A DNA stretch of 56,563 nt from Fibrobacter sp. (GTDB lineage Bacteria; Fibrobacterota; Fibrobacteria; Fibrobacterales; Fibrobacteraceae), in contig JAKSIC010000019.1 of NCBI GenBank assembly GCA_024399015.1, forward strand, positions 1 to 56,563, in the 5' to 3' direction. The position numbers and the translations under genes were made by a program. A model generated the notes under the pieces. That model did no database searches. It was not told where the DNA came from and saw only the letters and a list, made by a program, of their open reading frames with translations. Positions 8,099 through 18,093 of the stretch are shown here, piece by piece. Each line of letters starts with the position of its first letter. Positions within the stretch are counted from its first letter, which is position 1.

Positions 8099-9115
8099 CT
8101 ACTTCGCAGCGTAGTAGAACATGGCGTCGATGCACTTCTTGGCGGCGACGCGGGTGGCTTCGTCCAGTTCCACATGCTGGGCCTTTTCCGGATGGCGCAG
8201 GGTTTCCAGGATGTTTTCCAGGGAGTTACTCTTCATGTACTTGCACATGCTGCAGCTACCGATGAAGCGCTTGTTGGGGAATTCGTACTGCATACGGGCA
8301 TTGAGACCGCATTCAGTAAGGAGAAGGAACGGGGTGCCTTCGGGCTGTTCCTTGATGAAGGAAACCATCTGGCCGGTGCTGCCCACGTAATCACTGAGGA
8401 GGGCGACGCCCGGGTGGCATTCGGGGTGGCTCACCACCTTCAGGCCCGGGTTCTGGCTGCGGAAGAAGTTGATCAGTTCGGAATCGTAGGTTTCATGCAC
8501 GTAGCAGCAACCGCTGTGGAGCACGATTTCCTTCTTGATGTTACGCTTCTTCATTTCGTCGATGAGGTTCTGGCCCATGAGTCCATCGGGTACGAACACG
8601 ATCTTGTCGTTTTCGAGACTGCTTACGATTTTCATCACGTTGGAACTGGTCACGCAAACGTCGCAGTTTGCCTTGACGTCGGCGGTGGTGTTGATGTAGC
8701 AGACGAAGGTGTGGTCCGGATACTTTTCACGCAGCGCGCGGACTTCTGCGCCAGTAATGGAGTCGGCGAGACTACAGCCGGTCAGAGGACCCGGAATCAG
8801 AACGTCCTTGGTGGGGTTCAGAATCTTTGCGGTTTCGCCCATGAAACGTACGGCAGAGAACACGATGGTCTTTGCTTCCACCTTGGTGGCGTCCTGGCTC
8901 AGCTTGAAACTGTCACCGTCGTAGTCGGCAACACCCAGGATGATTTCCGGGGCAACGTAGCTGTGGGCCAGGATCACGGCGTCGCGTTCCTTCTTCAGTT
9001 CGTTGATTTCGTTGATGATGGGAAGCATCTGTTCCACTTTTTCCATGGAATAGGTGCAAAGGACAGCGCCGGGCTGGATAGTCTTAAGACGATTGTAAAG
9101 TTCTTCTGCGGTCAT
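8099..9115 (-). CDS. nadA: quinolinate synthase NadA
   Basis: NadA condenses iminoaspartate with dihydroxyacetone phosphate to quinolinate, the first committed step after aspartate oxidation in de novo NAD synthesis. It uses a [4Fe-4S] cluster. The three conserved cysteines are visible in GPLTGCSLADS, HSGCCYVHETY and GSCSMCKYMKSN. I place the start at ATG 9115 (MTAEELYNRL) because GAGG lies about 9 bases upstream and 338 residues is the usual length. The open frame runs up to 9325 but that stretch does not look like protein. nadB and nadC are not in the window. Confidence 0.93.
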   Translation of the reverse strand: MTAEELYNRLKTIQPGAVLCTYSMEKVEQMLPIINEINELKKERDAVILAHSYVAPEIILGVADYDGDSFKLSQDATKVEAKTIVFSAVRFMGETAKILNPTKDVLIPGPLTGCSLADSITGAEVRALREKYPDHTFVCYINTTADVKANCDVCVTSSNVMKIVSSLENDKIVFVPDGLMGQNLIDEMKKRNIKKEIVLHSGCCYVHETYDSELINFFRSQNPGLKVVSHPECHPGVALLSDYVGSTGQMVSFIKEQPEGTPFLLLTECGLNARMQYEFPNKRFIGSCSMCKYMKSNSLENILETLRHPEKAQHVELDEATRVAAKKCIDAMFYYAAK

Positions 9116-9240
9116 GATTTGCCTCGAACCTTTATTGAAATTTGACGGGGCAAAAGATAGAAAAATGCCTTGTATAACATGGGCAACGGCAAAGGGAATG
9201 GGCTTTTGTAAGGGCCATGTTTGGACCGTTGGAAATGCGT

Positions 9241-9257
9241 TTGGCACGGATTTTGCA
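9241..9257 (+). promoter_or_regulatory. sigma-54 (-24/-12) promoter before the FISUMP gene
   Basis: TTGGCACGGATTTTGCA matches the sigma-54 consensus TGGCACG-N4-TTGCA. The invariant GG (9243-9244) and GC (9255-9256) are ten bases apart, as required. It points toward the gene at 9325 and implies a transcript start near 9268. An enhancer-binding activator would be needed; no obvious activator site was picked out upstream. The same sequence, with few changes, precedes spoVG at 31501. Confidence 0.75.
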
Positions 9258-9324
9258 TTTGTGTGGCGTAAAACTGGAAAAGAAATGAAAAATTTCCAAT
9301 TTCTGTAAAAATTAGGATGAAACA

Positions 9325-10047
9325 ATGATTTTGGACCAAACTGAATTTACGAAAAATGTAAAAGACGAGGAGTTCTCCGCTTACCTTATGGAGAATGGCG
9401 TCAAGTTCGGCTATGGTTCCTTAGTGGACGACCGTGATGGCGAGATTTATAACACCGTCAAGATTGGAAACCAAATTTGGATGGCGGAAAATCTCCGCTA
9501 TGTAACGAAAGGTGGCCACGCTGATGATGACGTGGGGAGTTTTGTCTATGGCGAAGTCGCGAAGAATGCGGCACGATATGGTCGCCTCTATACTTGGGCG
9601 GCTGCCATGGATTTGGATGCCAAATTTAATGAAATGGACTTAGATGCTGAAAGTGCAGCAAAAATTTCCGCAGGGACTTATCAGGGAATTGCTCCTGAAG
9701 GCTGGCACATTCCTTCTGAAGATGAGTGGCATGAACTTTGTGAATACCTGAGAAGCCTGGAAGACGATATTCCGGGTAACATGCTGAAATCCCCCAATTA
9801 CTGGGAAGAATGTTTCGGTTCTAGGCCGGGTAAGGACAGCGTGGGATTTGCGGGCATTCCTTCGGGAGGCCGCTACGGCATGGGCTACTTTTTTGACTTG
9901 AACAAGTCTGCTTATTACTGGACTGCAACGGCTGTTAGCCACGAATGCGCTAGGTATCGTAGCCTCGGTTTCCGTGGTGGAAAAATCGGTGCAGATTTCT
10001 CTTACAAGAGTGACGCTTATTCCATTCGCTGCGTGAAGAACCGTTAA
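9325..10047 (+). CDS. FISUMP domain protein, apparently cytoplasmic, 240 aa
   Basis: This is a Fibrobacter succinogenes major paralogous domain (TIGR02145) protein. The hallmarks occur in order: YNTVKIGNQIWMAENLRY (about residues 41-58), GRLYTWAAAM, APEGWHIPSEDEW and the terminal SIRCVKNR. Most family members are secreted or lipidated. This one begins MILDQTEFTKNVKDEEF with no signal sequence, so it may stay in the cytoplasm or use another route. TTAGGA lies before the ATG. Expression is probably controlled by the sigma-54-type promoter at 9241. The molecular function of FISUMP is unknown. Confidence 0.9.
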   Translation: MILDQTEFTKNVKDEEFSAYLMENGVKFGYGSLVDDRDGEIYNTVKIGNQIWMAENLRYVTKGGHADDDVGSFVYGEVAKNAARYGRLYTWAAAMDLDAKFNEMDLDAESAAKISAGTYQGIAPEGWHIPSEDEWHELCEYLRSLEDDIPGNMLKSPNYWEECFGSRPGKDSVGFAGIPSGGRYGMGYFFDLNKSAYYWTATAVSHECARYRSLGFRGGKIGADFSYKSDAYSIRCVKNR

Positions 10048-10073
10048 ACTTCGCGGCGGAAATTGCGCGGATT

Positions 10074-12698
10074 TTAGACTTCGCCGATTCGCATCATCTT
10101 GATCAAGGGCATGCCGGCTTCGCGGCATTCCTTCATATCAATTTCGAAATCGATACTCCAGTCGTTGAAATCTTCTTCGTCCTGCAGCATTTGCTGGATG
10201 CGCATGATGTCGCCATCGTAAGTGATAATGCTGTGATGGATGGATCTACCTTCTACATCCAGACGGAACTTGTGGTGTTCTGCGGTGTAGGCTGCCATGA
10301 TTTCCAGTAAGCGGCTTTCGGTCCATGGCTTGCCTTCGCCGTCCACCAGCATTTGGCCTTCTGCCAAATCGTCTGCCAGCATGTCAAGCGCATCGCCGTA
10401 AGCTTGCTTTTGGAGTGCGCCCATGAGCTGGAAGATGCGCTGACGCACCATGTTGACGAAACGCTTCTTGTCGTAGGTAATGTCGGCGGCCACCTTGTCG
10501 GCGCCAAATGCGGTTTCCAGTTCCGTAGCCCCGGCGGCTTCCATACGCTTCTGATAGTCTTCGGGGTGGGCCATCTTTTCCCATTCTTCCAGCAGGCTGG
10601 AGTCCGTGCGACGAATCATGTCGCCAAGGTACTCTTCCATGTCGTGGAGTTCTTCGTTTTTGTATCCATCGGGAACAGTTTGCTGCAGAACTTTGTAGAC
10701 GTAGTTCAGGTGGCGCAGTAAAATAGCTTCCATACGCTGCAGGTTGTACTGTTTTACGTAACCGCTGAAGGTGCTGAAGTTTTCAAACATTTCGCGGACA
10801 ATGGATTTGGGTTCCACGTTCACGTCTACCCAGGGGTGGTTTTCTGCAAAGGCGTTGTAGGTGTCGTAAAGGAATTCGCGGAGAGGCTTGGGGTATTCCA
10901 CCTTTTCCAATTCTTCCATACGCTGGTTGAATTCCATGCCCTGGGCCTTCATTTCATCCATGCGGGCGTTCTTCGCCTTGTTCTGCTGAATGCGCAGGAT
11001 GGTTTCGGGATTTTCCACGATGCTTTCGCACAAAGTAATAACGTCTAGTGCGTAGTCGGGGCTATCCTTGTCCAGCTTGGGTAAAGTATCCAGCAGGTAC
11101 AGGGAAAGAGGCTGATTCATGGAGAAGTCGTCCTGCAGATCCATGTTCACACGAAGCTTGCTGTAGCCCGGTGCTACTTGCGGGACGAATTCAATAATTT
11201 TGCCTTCAACCAGACCGCGGAACAGCTGGAATGCGCGCTTTTCAAGTTTGCGCTTGCTGGCGGCGCTTTCGTGGCAATCCTTCAAGAGATTACGCATGGC
11301 GCGGCAGCCGTCGGTGGGGCGGCTGAGGATGTTCAGAAGCATGCCATGGCTCACTTGGAAACTGGAGGTAAGCGGTTCTGGAGCGGCCTGGATCAAGCGC
11401 TCGTATGTTCCCTTGTCGAAAGGAACGTAACCGTGTTCAGGCGGTTTCTTCTTCTGAAATTTTTTGCCGGTCTGTTTTGTCTTAGCTTCCAGTTTCAGGT
11501 TTTCTATGACATGTTCCGGAGCCTGAGCGACCACGTAGCCGATGTTATCGAATCCCTTACGGCCTGCGCGTCCGGCGATCTGATGAAAATCGCGTGCGGT
11601 AAGGATTGCGGTTTTGTCGCCACTGTACTTGCAGAGCTGGGTGAACAAAACGGTACGAATAGGAACATTGACACCAACGCCTAGGGTATCTGTTCCGCAG
11701 ATGACTTTCAGCAAGCCCTTCTGTGCCAATTTTTCGCAGAGGATTCTGTACTTCGGCAAAAGTCCTGCATGGTGAATGCCGATGCCCTGCTTAAGCCAGC
11801 GCTTCACTTCGGGGCCGTAAGGACTGCTGAAACGAACTTCCTTGATGGCTTCGTTGATGGCCACTTTTTCTTCCTTGGTGCAAAGGTCCAGACTCATGAA
11901 ATTCTGGGCGTTTGTTGCCGCTGCGGCCTGGGTAAAGTGCACCACATAAACGGGGGCCTTTCCCTCGTTTACAAGTTTCTGAACGGTGTTGGAAAGTTCC
12001 GTTTCGGAGTAGGTAAAATCAAGAGGGACCGGGCGGTCTGTGGAGCGAACGGTAACAGATTCCTTGCCCGTGTGCTTTGTCATTTCCTTTTCGAAAAATT
12101 CCGTGGCGCCGATGGTTGCGCTCATGAGGAGGAATCGGGTGTGGGGCATGGTTAACAGAGGAACCTGCCAGGCCGCGCCGCGCTCCTTGTCGGAGTAGTA
12201 ATGGAACTCGTCCATGACCACGTCGGAAATGGTGGACATTTCCCCTTCGCAAAGGGCCATGTTGGCGAGAATTTCTGCAGTACAGCAGATGATGGGTGCG
12301 TCGCGATTGACGGTGGCGTCGCCCGTGGAAAGTCCCACATTCTCAGGACCGAATTCCTTGCACAGGGCCATCCATTTTTCGTTGACCAAAGCCTTGATGG
12401 GGCAGGTATAAACGCTGCGGCGTCCGTGGGCCAAGCTATCAAAATGCATAGCAAGGGCCACCATGGATTTCCCGGAACCGGTGGGGGTGTTCAAAATGAC
12501 ATTTTTTCCGTCCAGAAGTTCCAAGATGGCTTCTTCCTGAGCAGGGTAGAGCGAAGTTCCCTTGGATTCTGCCCATGTCAAGAAAGATTCCAAAAGGGCT
12601 TCAGAAGAAACGTCGACTTGCTGATCGCCGGAGTTTTGTGCGTCCTTGTTGTTCTTGGGAAGGAAATCTTTCAAAAAAATGGGTGTGTTTTCGCTCAT
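10074..12698 (-). CDS. DEAD/DEAH-box helicase with DUF3516-type C-terminus, 874 aa
   Basis: A superfamily 2, Ski2-like helicase, probably acting on RNA. The N-terminus has [18 protein letters not shown], Walker [10 protein letters not shown] near residue 72, motif [11 protein letters not shown] (DEFH) near 164, motif [11 protein letters not shown], and the C-terminal helicase signature [12 protein letters not shown]. The long C-terminal half matches the DUF3516 architecture in spacing and length. It is convergent with the FISUMP gene (27-base gap) and divergent from the exopolysaccharide operon. The precise substrate is not known. Confidence 0.88.
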   Translation of the reverse strand: MSENTPIFLKDFLPKNNKDAQNSGDQQVDVSSEALLESFLTWAESKGTSLYPAQEEAILELLDGKNVILNTPTGSGKSMVALAMHFDSLAHGRRSVYTCPIKALVNEKWMALCKEFGPENVGLSTGDATVNRDAPIICCTAEILANMALCEGEMSTISDVVMDEFHYYSDKERGAAWQVPLLTMPHTRFLLMSATIGATEFFEKEMTKHTGKESVTVRSTDRPVPLDFTYSETELSNTVQKLVNEGKAPVYVVHFTQAAAATNAQNFMSLDLCTKEEKVAINEAIKEVRFSSPYGPEVKRWLKQGIGIHHAGLLPKYRILCEKLAQKGLLKVICGTDTLGVGVNVPIRTVLFTQLCKYSGDKTAILTARDFHQIAGRAGRKGFDNIGYVVAQAPEHVIENLKLEAKTKQTGKKFQKKKPPEHGYVPFDKGTYERLIQAAPEPLTSSFQVSHGMLLNILSRPTDGCRAMRNLLKDCHESAASKRKLEKRAFQLFRGLVEGKIIEFVPQVAPGYSKLRVNMDLQDDFSMNQPLSLYLLDTLPKLDKDSPDYALDVITLCESIVENPETILRIQQNKAKNARMDEMKAQGMEFNQRMEELEKVEYPKPLREFLYDTYNAFAENHPWVDVNVEPKSIVREMFENFSTFSGYVKQYNLQRMEAILLRHLNYVYKVLQQTVPDGYKNEELHDMEEYLGDMIRRTDSSLLEEWEKMAHPEDYQKRMEAAGATELETAFGADKVAADITYDKKRFVNMVRQRIFQLMGALQKQAYGDALDMLADDLAEGQMLVDGEGKPWTESRLLEIMAAYTAEHHKFRLDVEGRSIHHSIITYDGDIMRIQQMLQDEEDFNDWSIDFEIDMKECREAGMPLIKMMRIGEV

Positions 12699-12784
12699 AC
12701 ATTAAAAGATAGTTTTTTGCTAAATCTTTTGTTTTTCTAAATTTGCACCGTTAGTCGTATTTTTATTTGGATGTGAAGGATTCT

Positions 12785-14887
12785 ATGGCTTCTAAAAAGA
12801 CAGAAGAAACAGATCTTGTTCAATTGTTTAAGGAACTTTTGAAGAATTGGCACATCATGATTCCGAGCATGGTTGTCGCCGGTATTCTTGGTGTTTTTGT
12901 TGCAATGTGGATTCGCCCGGTTTACCAGGTGGATGCCCTTTTGCAGATTGAGTCCAAGAATAGCAAGGGCTCAATGAACATGATGGGCGGTCTTGGTGCT
13001 CTTTTTGCATCGTCCAGTCCGGCAGAAACAGAAATTGAATTGATTAAGAGCCGCCAGGTTATGGGTGCCGCTGTCGAGAAGATGCACCTCAGGTACTATG
13101 CGGAACCCCAGAGCTTCGTGGATCGCGTTCTTCACAAGGAAGGCCGCCTTGAACTTTCCCAGTTGGAAATCCCCTGGGACAGCATTCCCGAAACGGAATA
13201 CAAGAAGCAGCTCTGGTATGTGGTTGCCAAGGACAGCATGGGCGCCTTTGACTTGATCGACCACAAGAATCAGGTGGTCCTCTCTGGCCAGGCCGGACAA
13301 ACCTATAGGTTCCCCTACGCTGGTGATACAGCTTCTATCGGCATCTTTAGGATGGAAGCTGTTAAGGGCCAGAAGTTCGCCGTGTACAAGATTTTGCGCT
13401 TGGAAGCAATTGAAGCCTTCCGCTCTGCATTCAATGTTAAGGAAAAGGGCAAGAAAACCGGTATTCTGGAATTCTCCTACCAGGACATCTATCCGGATCG
13501 TGCTGTGGAAATCCTGAACGAAGTGGCTTCTTCCTACCTGCGTCAGAATGTGGAAGAACGTAATGCCGAGGCCCAGAAGACTTTGGAATTCCTCGAAAAG
13601 CAGCTCCCGTCTGTTAAGGCTCAGATGGATTCTGCCTTGATGAACTTGAATGCCTACCGAAACAAGGTGGGTTCTGTGGACATTAACGCAGAAACCCAGT
13701 TGGTTCTCCAGCGCCGTATGAAGTTGCAGCAGGATATTCTTGCCATGCAGCAGCGTAAACAGGATGCAATCCGCTTGTTCCATTCTGAACACCCCACGGT
13801 TAAGACCCTGGAAGACCAGGAAAATGCATTGAAGCGTGAACTTGCCGGTACCTCCAGTCAGGTGAAACGCCTCCCCGCTACTCAGCAGGAAGTGCTTACC
13901 TTGCAGAACGAAGTGGAATTGACCAAGAGTGTTTATACCACCATGCTGAACAATATCCAGCAGCTTCGACTGGTTTCCGCCGGTGAAGTGGGTACGGTAC
14001 GCATCGTTGACTATGCTGAACCGGTAACCAAGGCAGAAAAGCCGAAAAAGAAGATCATTCTTCTGGTTGCACTGTTCCTCGGTTTCCTCCTGGGTGCAGT
14101 GATTGTTTCTATCAAGACCAAGATGAGCAGCGGCGTCAAGAGCGCAAGCTTTATCGAAAAGGAGACCGGCTTTACAGTTTATGCAAAGGTTCCGAAGGGT
14201 AATCCCAGTGGGACCAAGGGCACTAGACCTTTGGCTGTGGTCGAACCTGATGACGTAGCTGTGGAATCCCTCCGCGCCCTCCGTTCCTCTCTTGAATTCT
14301 CCATGATGGATGAAGGCGCTTCCGTAATCGGCGTTAGCGGCTTGATTCCGGGCGTGGGCAAGAGCTTTATCTCCGTGAACCTTGCAGCCCTCTTTGCTGG
14401 TATGGGCAAGAAAGTCCTCCTTATTGACGCCGACCTGCGTAAGGGCCGTCTCCACAAGGAATTTGGCATTAAGCGCGGCGATGGATTCTCTCAGGTTCTC
14501 CTGAAGAAAACTGCTGTTGAATCTGTGATTTTCAAGACCGAAGTAGAAAACCTCGACGTAATCCCGTGCGGCAACGTTCCTGCAAACCCTGCAGAACTTC
14601 TGGGATCCAAGCGCTACCAGGAATTGATTGAACAGTTCAAGACCCAGTACGATTTGATTATCGTGGATACTCCGCCTATTATGCTGGTGACCGACGCAGC
14701 CCTGGCTTGCCGCGTTGCTGGTCAGATCGTGATGGTTATCGAATATAACAAGCACTCCATCGAGGCTATTCAGGAAGGCATGGCCCAGATCCTGAAGGGC
14801 AATGGCAATGCTCACGCATCCATCGTCATCAACAAGTATGAACATAGCAGAAGCGAAGGCTTTGGCTACAAGTACGGAAAGTATTAA
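12785..14887 (+). CDS. Wzc-like tyrosine autokinase / chain-length regulator
   Basis: An inner-membrane bacterial tyrosine kinase that controls export and chain length of surface polysaccharide. Order: short cytoplasmic start, TM1 ([19 protein letters not shown]), periplasmic Wzz and coiled-coil/GNVR region, TM2 ([18 protein letters not shown]) and a cytoplasmic BY-kinase domain. The kinase domain has Walker [13 protein letters not shown] near residue 522, Walker A' [11 protein letters not shown] and Walker B LIIVDTPP. The tail has a tyrosine cluster ([16 protein letters not shown]), the usual autophosphorylation site. ATG 12785 is preferred over TTG 12767 because AAGGA precedes it. The stop overlaps the rfbA start by one base (TAATG). 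Confidence 0.92.
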   Translation: MASKKTEETDLVQLFKELLKNWHIMIPSMVVAGILGVFVAMWIRPVYQVDALLQIESKNSKGSMNMMGGLGALFASSSPAETEIELIKSRQVMGAAVEKMHLRYYAEPQSFVDRVLHKEGRLELSQLEIPWDSIPETEYKKQLWYVVAKDSMGAFDLIDHKNQVVLSGQAGQTYRFPYAGDTASIGIFRMEAVKGQKFAVYKILRLEAIEAFRSAFNVKEKGKKTGILEFSYQDIYPDRAVEILNEVASSYLRQNVEERNAEAQKTLEFLEKQLPSVKAQMDSALMNLNAYRNKVGSVDINAETQLVLQRRMKLQQDILAMQQRKQDAIRLFHSEHPTVKTLEDQENALKRELAGTSSQVKRLPATQQEVLTLQNEVELTKSVYTTMLNNIQQLRLVSAGEVGTVRIVDYAEPVTKAEKPKKKIILLVALFLGFLLGAVIVSIKTKMSSGVKSASFIEKETGFTVYAKVPKGNPSGTKGTRPLAVVEPDDVAVESLRALRSSLEFSMMDEGASVIGVSGLIPGVGKSFISVNLAALFAGMGKKVLLIDADLRKGRLHKEFGIKRGDGFSQVLLKKTAVESVIFKTEVENLDVIPCGNVPANPAELLGSKRYQELIEQFKTQYDLIIVDTPPIMLVTDAALACRVAGQIVMVIEYNKHSIEAIQEGMAQILKGNGNAHASIVINKYEHSRSEGFGYKYGKY

Positions 14888-15774
14888 TGAAAGGAATCAT
14901 TCTTGCCGGAGGCTCCGGCACTCGCCTCTATCCGTTGACTATGGTCACGAGTAAGCAATTGTTGCCTGTTTACGACAAGCCGATGATTTATTATCCGCTG
15001 TCCACCTTGATGTTGGCTGGTATTCGAGATATCCTGATTATTTCGACACCTACGGACTTGCCCAATTTTGAGCGCCTGCTGGGTGACGGTAGCGCTATGG
15101 GCCTTAACCTGAGCTACAAGGTTCAGCCTAGCCCCGATGGTCTTGCCCAGGCATTTATCCTTGGCGAGGAATTTATTGGCGACGACTGCTGCGCCATGGT
15201 CCTTGGTGACAACATTTTCTACGGCAATGGTTTCAGCCCTCTTCTGAAGGCTGCCGTAAAGAATGCGGAAGAAAATGGCCGCGCAAGCGTCTTTGGCTAC
15301 TACGTAGACGATCCGGAACGTTTCGGCGTTGTGGAATTTGACTCTACAGGTAAGGTGATTTCTGTGGAAGAAAAGCCTAAGGAACCTAAGAGCGACTATG
15401 CTATTACCGGCTTGTATTTCTATGACAACCGTGTGTCTGGATTTGCAAAGGCACAGAAGCCTAGCGCTCGCGGTGAACTTGAAATCACGGACTTGAACAA
15501 AACCTACTTGGATATGGGCCAACTGGATGTCAAGTTGTTGGGCCGCGGTTTTGCATGGCTTGATACCGGCACTATGGATAGCCTGATTGAAGCCGGAGAT
15601 TTTGTTCGCATGGTTGAAAACCGTCAGGGCATTCAGATTTCCGCTGTTGAAGAAATTGCATTTATTAACGGCTGGATCAGCAAGGAAAAACTGCTTGAAT
15701 CCGCTGCAAAGTACGGCAAGTCTCCCTACGGCCAGCATCTGCGCAAGGTTGCTGAAGGTAAGATTCGCTACTAA
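14887..15774 (+). CDS. rfbA: glucose-1-phosphate thymidylyltransferase RfbA
   Basis: Forms dTDP-glucose from dTTP and glucose 1-phosphate, the first step to dTDP-L-rhamnose. The nucleotidyltransferase signature [11 protein letters not shown] is at residues 8-18. It is followed by [20 protein letters not shown], the metal-site region LGDNIFYG, and [20 protein letters not shown]. At 295 residues it has the normal full length. Its ATG overlaps the kinase gene stop, indicating an operon. rfbB and rfbD are absent from the window, so the rhamnose pathway must be completed elsewhere. Confidence 0.95.
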   Translation: MKGIILAGGSGTRLYPLTMVTSKQLLPVYDKPMIYYPLSTLMLAGIRDILIISTPTDLPNFERLLGDGSAMGLNLSYKVQPSPDGLAQAFILGEEFIGDDCCAMVLGDNIFYGNGFSPLLKAAVKNAEENGRASVFGYYVDDPERFGVVEFDSTGKVISVEEKPKEPKSDYAITGLYFYDNRVSGFAKAQKPSARGELEITDLNKTYLDMGQLDVKLLGRGFAWLDTGTMDSLIEAGDFVRMVENRQGIQISAVEEIAFINGWISKEKLLESAAKYGKSPYGQHLRKVAEGKIRY

Positions 15775-15788
15775 TTCTGGAGCATAAA

Positions 15789-16352
15789 ATGGGAAAGTTT
15801 AATTTCGTAAAGACAAGTATTGAAGGTGTTACCATTGTGGAACCTACGGTGTTTGGAGATCATCGTGGTTACTTCATGGAAACTTACAACAAGGCTGAAT
15901 TTGACGCAGCAGGCTTGAACATGGTTTTCGTACAAGATAACGAATCCCGTTCCAAGAAGGGTGTACTTCGTGGTTTGCATTTCCAGAAGAAGAATCCTCA
16001 GGGTAAGCTTGTCCGCGTGCTGGAAGGCGAAGTGTATGACGTTGCCGTGGACCTTCGTAAGGGAAGCCCCACTTTCGGCAAGTACGAAGGTGTTGTGCTC
16101 AGTGCTGAAAATAAGAGACAATTCTACATTCCCGAAGGTTTTGCCCATGGATTTGTGGTGCTGAGCGAAACTGCAACTTTCGTGTATAAGTGCACTCGCC
16201 TTTATGATCCCACGGATGAAGGCGGCCTTTTCTGGAATGATCCGGCGATCGGCATTGAATGGCCTGTGGGCAATGGTTTTGAACCGCTTTTGAGTGAAAA
16301 GGATACCAAGAATCCTTTGCTGAAAGATCTTGGTTTTGCCTTTGAACTGTAA
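15789..16352 (+). CDS. rfbC: dTDP-4-dehydrorhamnose 3,5-epimerase RfbC
   Basis: Epimerises dTDP-4-keto-6-deoxyglucose at C3 and C5 in dTDP-L-rhamnose synthesis. A cupin-fold enzyme of 187 residues, the usual length. Recognisable motifs are FGDHRGYFMETYN, VQDNESRSKKGVLRGLHFQ (with the catalytic His in GLHF), EGEVYDVAVDLR, IPEGFAHGF and the final CTRLYDPTDEGG. It starts 14 bases after rfbA and is followed by a terminator-like hairpin at 16380, so it may close a three-gene transcript. Confidence 0.95.
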   Translation: MGKFNFVKTSIEGVTIVEPTVFGDHRGYFMETYNKAEFDAAGLNMVFVQDNESRSKKGVLRGLHFQKKNPQGKLVRVLEGEVYDVAVDLRKGSPTFGKYEGVVLSAENKRQFYIPEGFAHGFVVLSETATFVYKCTRLYDPTDEGGLFWNDPAIGIEWPVGNGFEPLLSEKDTKNPLLKDLGFAFEL

Positions 16353-16379
16353 ATTTTGTTCATTTTGCTGATTTTTTTT

Positions 16380-16410
16380 AGAGTCGACCTTTGGGTGGGC
16401 TCTTTTTTTT
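16380..16410 (+). terminator. Rho-independent terminator after rfbC
   Basis: An imperfect hairpin (AGAGtCgACC / GGTgGgCTCT) is followed by eight T. It separates rfbC from the phosphatase gene and may cause partial termination inside the polysaccharide block. Confidence 0.65.
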
Positions 16411-16479
16411 ACGTGTTTTAGACCATTTTACAGATCTTGGTCTCTCATACTTGCCTGCTAAGTTTTTACCTTTATCTTG

Positions 16480-16920
16480 ATGAAAAATATTCTTGTAGTT
16501 TGCACAGGAAATATTTGCCGTAGTCCTACAGGCGAATATTTGTTGAAAAAGGAACTTGGCCCGGATTACAACGTGATGAGCGCTGGTCTCGGTGCTTTGG
16601 TGGATCATCCTGCCCATGAAATCAGCCAAAAAGTGGCCATGGAACATGGGGTTGATATGAGTGCACACCGTGCTCGTCAAATTAATTTGGACATCCTGCG
16701 CTGGGCTGATTTGATTCTGGTTATGGAAAATGGCCATAAGCAGGAAATTCTGCACAAGTATCCTGCTTTGGAGGGTAAGGTTTTCCGCTATGGTGAACCT
16801 CAGAAGGTCGATGTACCGGACCCCTACCGTCGTCCGGAAAGTGCGTTCGTCTTGGCTTGGAACTACATTTCGAAGTTGACCCCCTATTGGGTTGAAAAAA
16901 TCAAGCAGAGTGAAGCTTAA
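16480..16920 (+). CDS. low-molecular-weight protein-tyrosine phosphatase (Wzb-like)
   Basis: The P-loop CTGNICRS (Cys8, Arg14) fits the CX5R(S/T) active site, and the general acid Asp114 lies in VDVPDPYRRP. At 146 residues it is a typical Wzb/Etp-type enzyme. Placed between an autokinase gene and an exporter gene, it most likely dephosphorylates the Wzc-like kinase and so cycles polysaccharide assembly. I use ATG 16480 rather than the TTG one codon earlier. No clear ribosome-binding site is visible. Confidence 0.92.
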   Translation: MKNILVVCTGNICRSPTGEYLLKKELGPDYNVMSAGLGALVDHPAHEISQKVAMEHGVDMSAHRARQINLDILRWADLILVMENGHKQEILHKYPALEGKVFRYGEPQKVDVPDPYRRPESAFVLAWNYISKLTPYWVEKIKQSEA

Positions 16921-16942
16921 ACTAAGGGTGAAAAGGAACGAT

Positions 16943-18085
16943 ATGAAACGTTTGAGTGTTGGCTTTTTCGGTGCTGTAGCTATTCTTATGAATGGCTGCG
17001 TTTTTGCCCCGCAAATGCGCATGGATATTTCTGATGACCAGGATTCCTTTGAGTACAATGGTCTCACTGTTCGAGTCCACTCTATTGAAAAGGGTGACTT
17101 TGCAGGTGGCACCGTTGCTTCTGCTGAATCCTCTGAACAGACCGATTTCGGTGATTTGAAGGACTTGATGGTGGATTCCCTTCCGAACTTGGAATACCGC
17201 ATTGGACCTCTGGACATGGTTCAGGTTGTGGTTTGGGAACATCCGGAGCTGACTTCCCCTATGGGTCAGTACCAGCCTGCTGGTCAGAAGGTTACAACCG
17301 ATGGAACCTTGTTCTATCCCTATGCTGGTGAAATCAAGGTTGCTGGTCTAACCGCACAGGAACTTCGTGCTGAAATTACCCAACGACTTTCCAACAAAAT
17401 TTTGAATGATCCTCAGGTGGATGTCCGTGTTACTGGTTACAACAGCCTTCGCGCTACCGTGACAGGAGCCGTGAACAAGCCTGGCTTTGTATCCTTCTCT
17501 GAAACTCCGTTGACCATTCCTCTTGCAGTTGCTGCTGCTGGTGGTTTTGGTGCAGAAGCTGATCCTTCCGGTATGCAACTTCGTCGTGGGGACAAGGTTT
17601 ATAACATCAATTTCATGGACGCTTTCAAGGCAAACCTCCCGTTGGACAAGATTATCCTGAAACCGGATGACCAGCTTTTCATCCCGGCAATGTCTGAAAC
17701 CCAAAAGGAAAATAAGGTCTATGTCTTGGGTGAAGTCGGTCGTGTCGGTGTGGTGAACCTGAATCACGGCAGCCTCTCTCTTGTTGAAGCTTTGGCTACT
17801 GCTGGTGGTTTGAATGCACTGAATGCCTCTTCCAAGTCCATTTATGTTCTTCGTAACTCTGGTGCAAATCAGGTGGACGTTTATCATTTGAATGCCAAGA
17901 ATGCGATGGCTCTTGCCATGGCTGATCGATTTGACTTGAATCCCCATGACATTGTTTATGTTGATGCATCTGGCATTGCTACATGGAACCGCCTCTTGAC
18001 TTTGATTATGCCTAATGCAGGCCTTCTCAACACTACATCTAGTTTTGTTGAAAACGTCAACTCCATTAACTATCGTGGTTGGTAG
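16943..18085 (+). CDS. polysaccharide export outer-membrane lipoprotein (Wza-like)
   Basis: A secretin-like exporter of capsule or exopolysaccharide. The start is ATG 16943 (MKRLSVGFFG), with AAGGAA just upstream; the frame extends 17 codons further but without a signal. The lipobox is ILMNGC. The polysaccharide-export domain begins at LEYRIGPLDMVQVVVWEHPE and contains DGTLFYPYAGEIKVAGLT. It is followed by SLBB-type soluble ligand-binding repeats (RATVTGAVNKPG; KVYVLGEVGRVGVVNL). At 380 residues it is the usual size. It should pair with the Wzc-like kinase encoded at 12785. Confidence 0.9.
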   Translation: MKRLSVGFFGAVAILMNGCVFAPQMRMDISDDQDSFEYNGLTVRVHSIEKGDFAGGTVASAESSEQTDFGDLKDLMVDSLPNLEYRIGPLDMVQVVVWEHPELTSPMGQYQPAGQKVTTDGTLFYPYAGEIKVAGLTAQELRAEITQRLSNKILNDPQVDVRVTGYNSLRATVTGAVNKPGFVSFSETPLTIPLAVAAAGGFGAEADPSGMQLRRGDKVYNINFMDAFKANLPLDKIILKPDDQLFIPAMSETQKENKVYVLGEVGRVGVVNLNHGSLSLVEALATAGGLNALNASSKSIYVLRNSGANQVDVYHLNAKNAMALAMADRFDLNPHDIVYVDASGIATWNRLLTLIMPNAGLLNTTSSFVENVNSINYRGW

Positions 18086-18093
18086 GGTAGATT

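Noticed and set aside
9116-9325. 70-codon upstream extension of NadA
   Set aside because: Lacks NadA homology, exceeds family length and covers the sigma-54 promoter of the divergent gene; ATG 9115 has the ribosome-binding site.
12971-14845. 624-codon antisense frame over the tyrosine kinase gene
   Set aside because: It is a codon-bias shadow of a clear Wzc-like gene, with no recognisable domain and no start signal.
17111-17124. TGGCACCGTTGC as a sigma-54 promoter
   Set aside because: The GG-to-GC spacing is wrong, and it lies inside the exporter gene.
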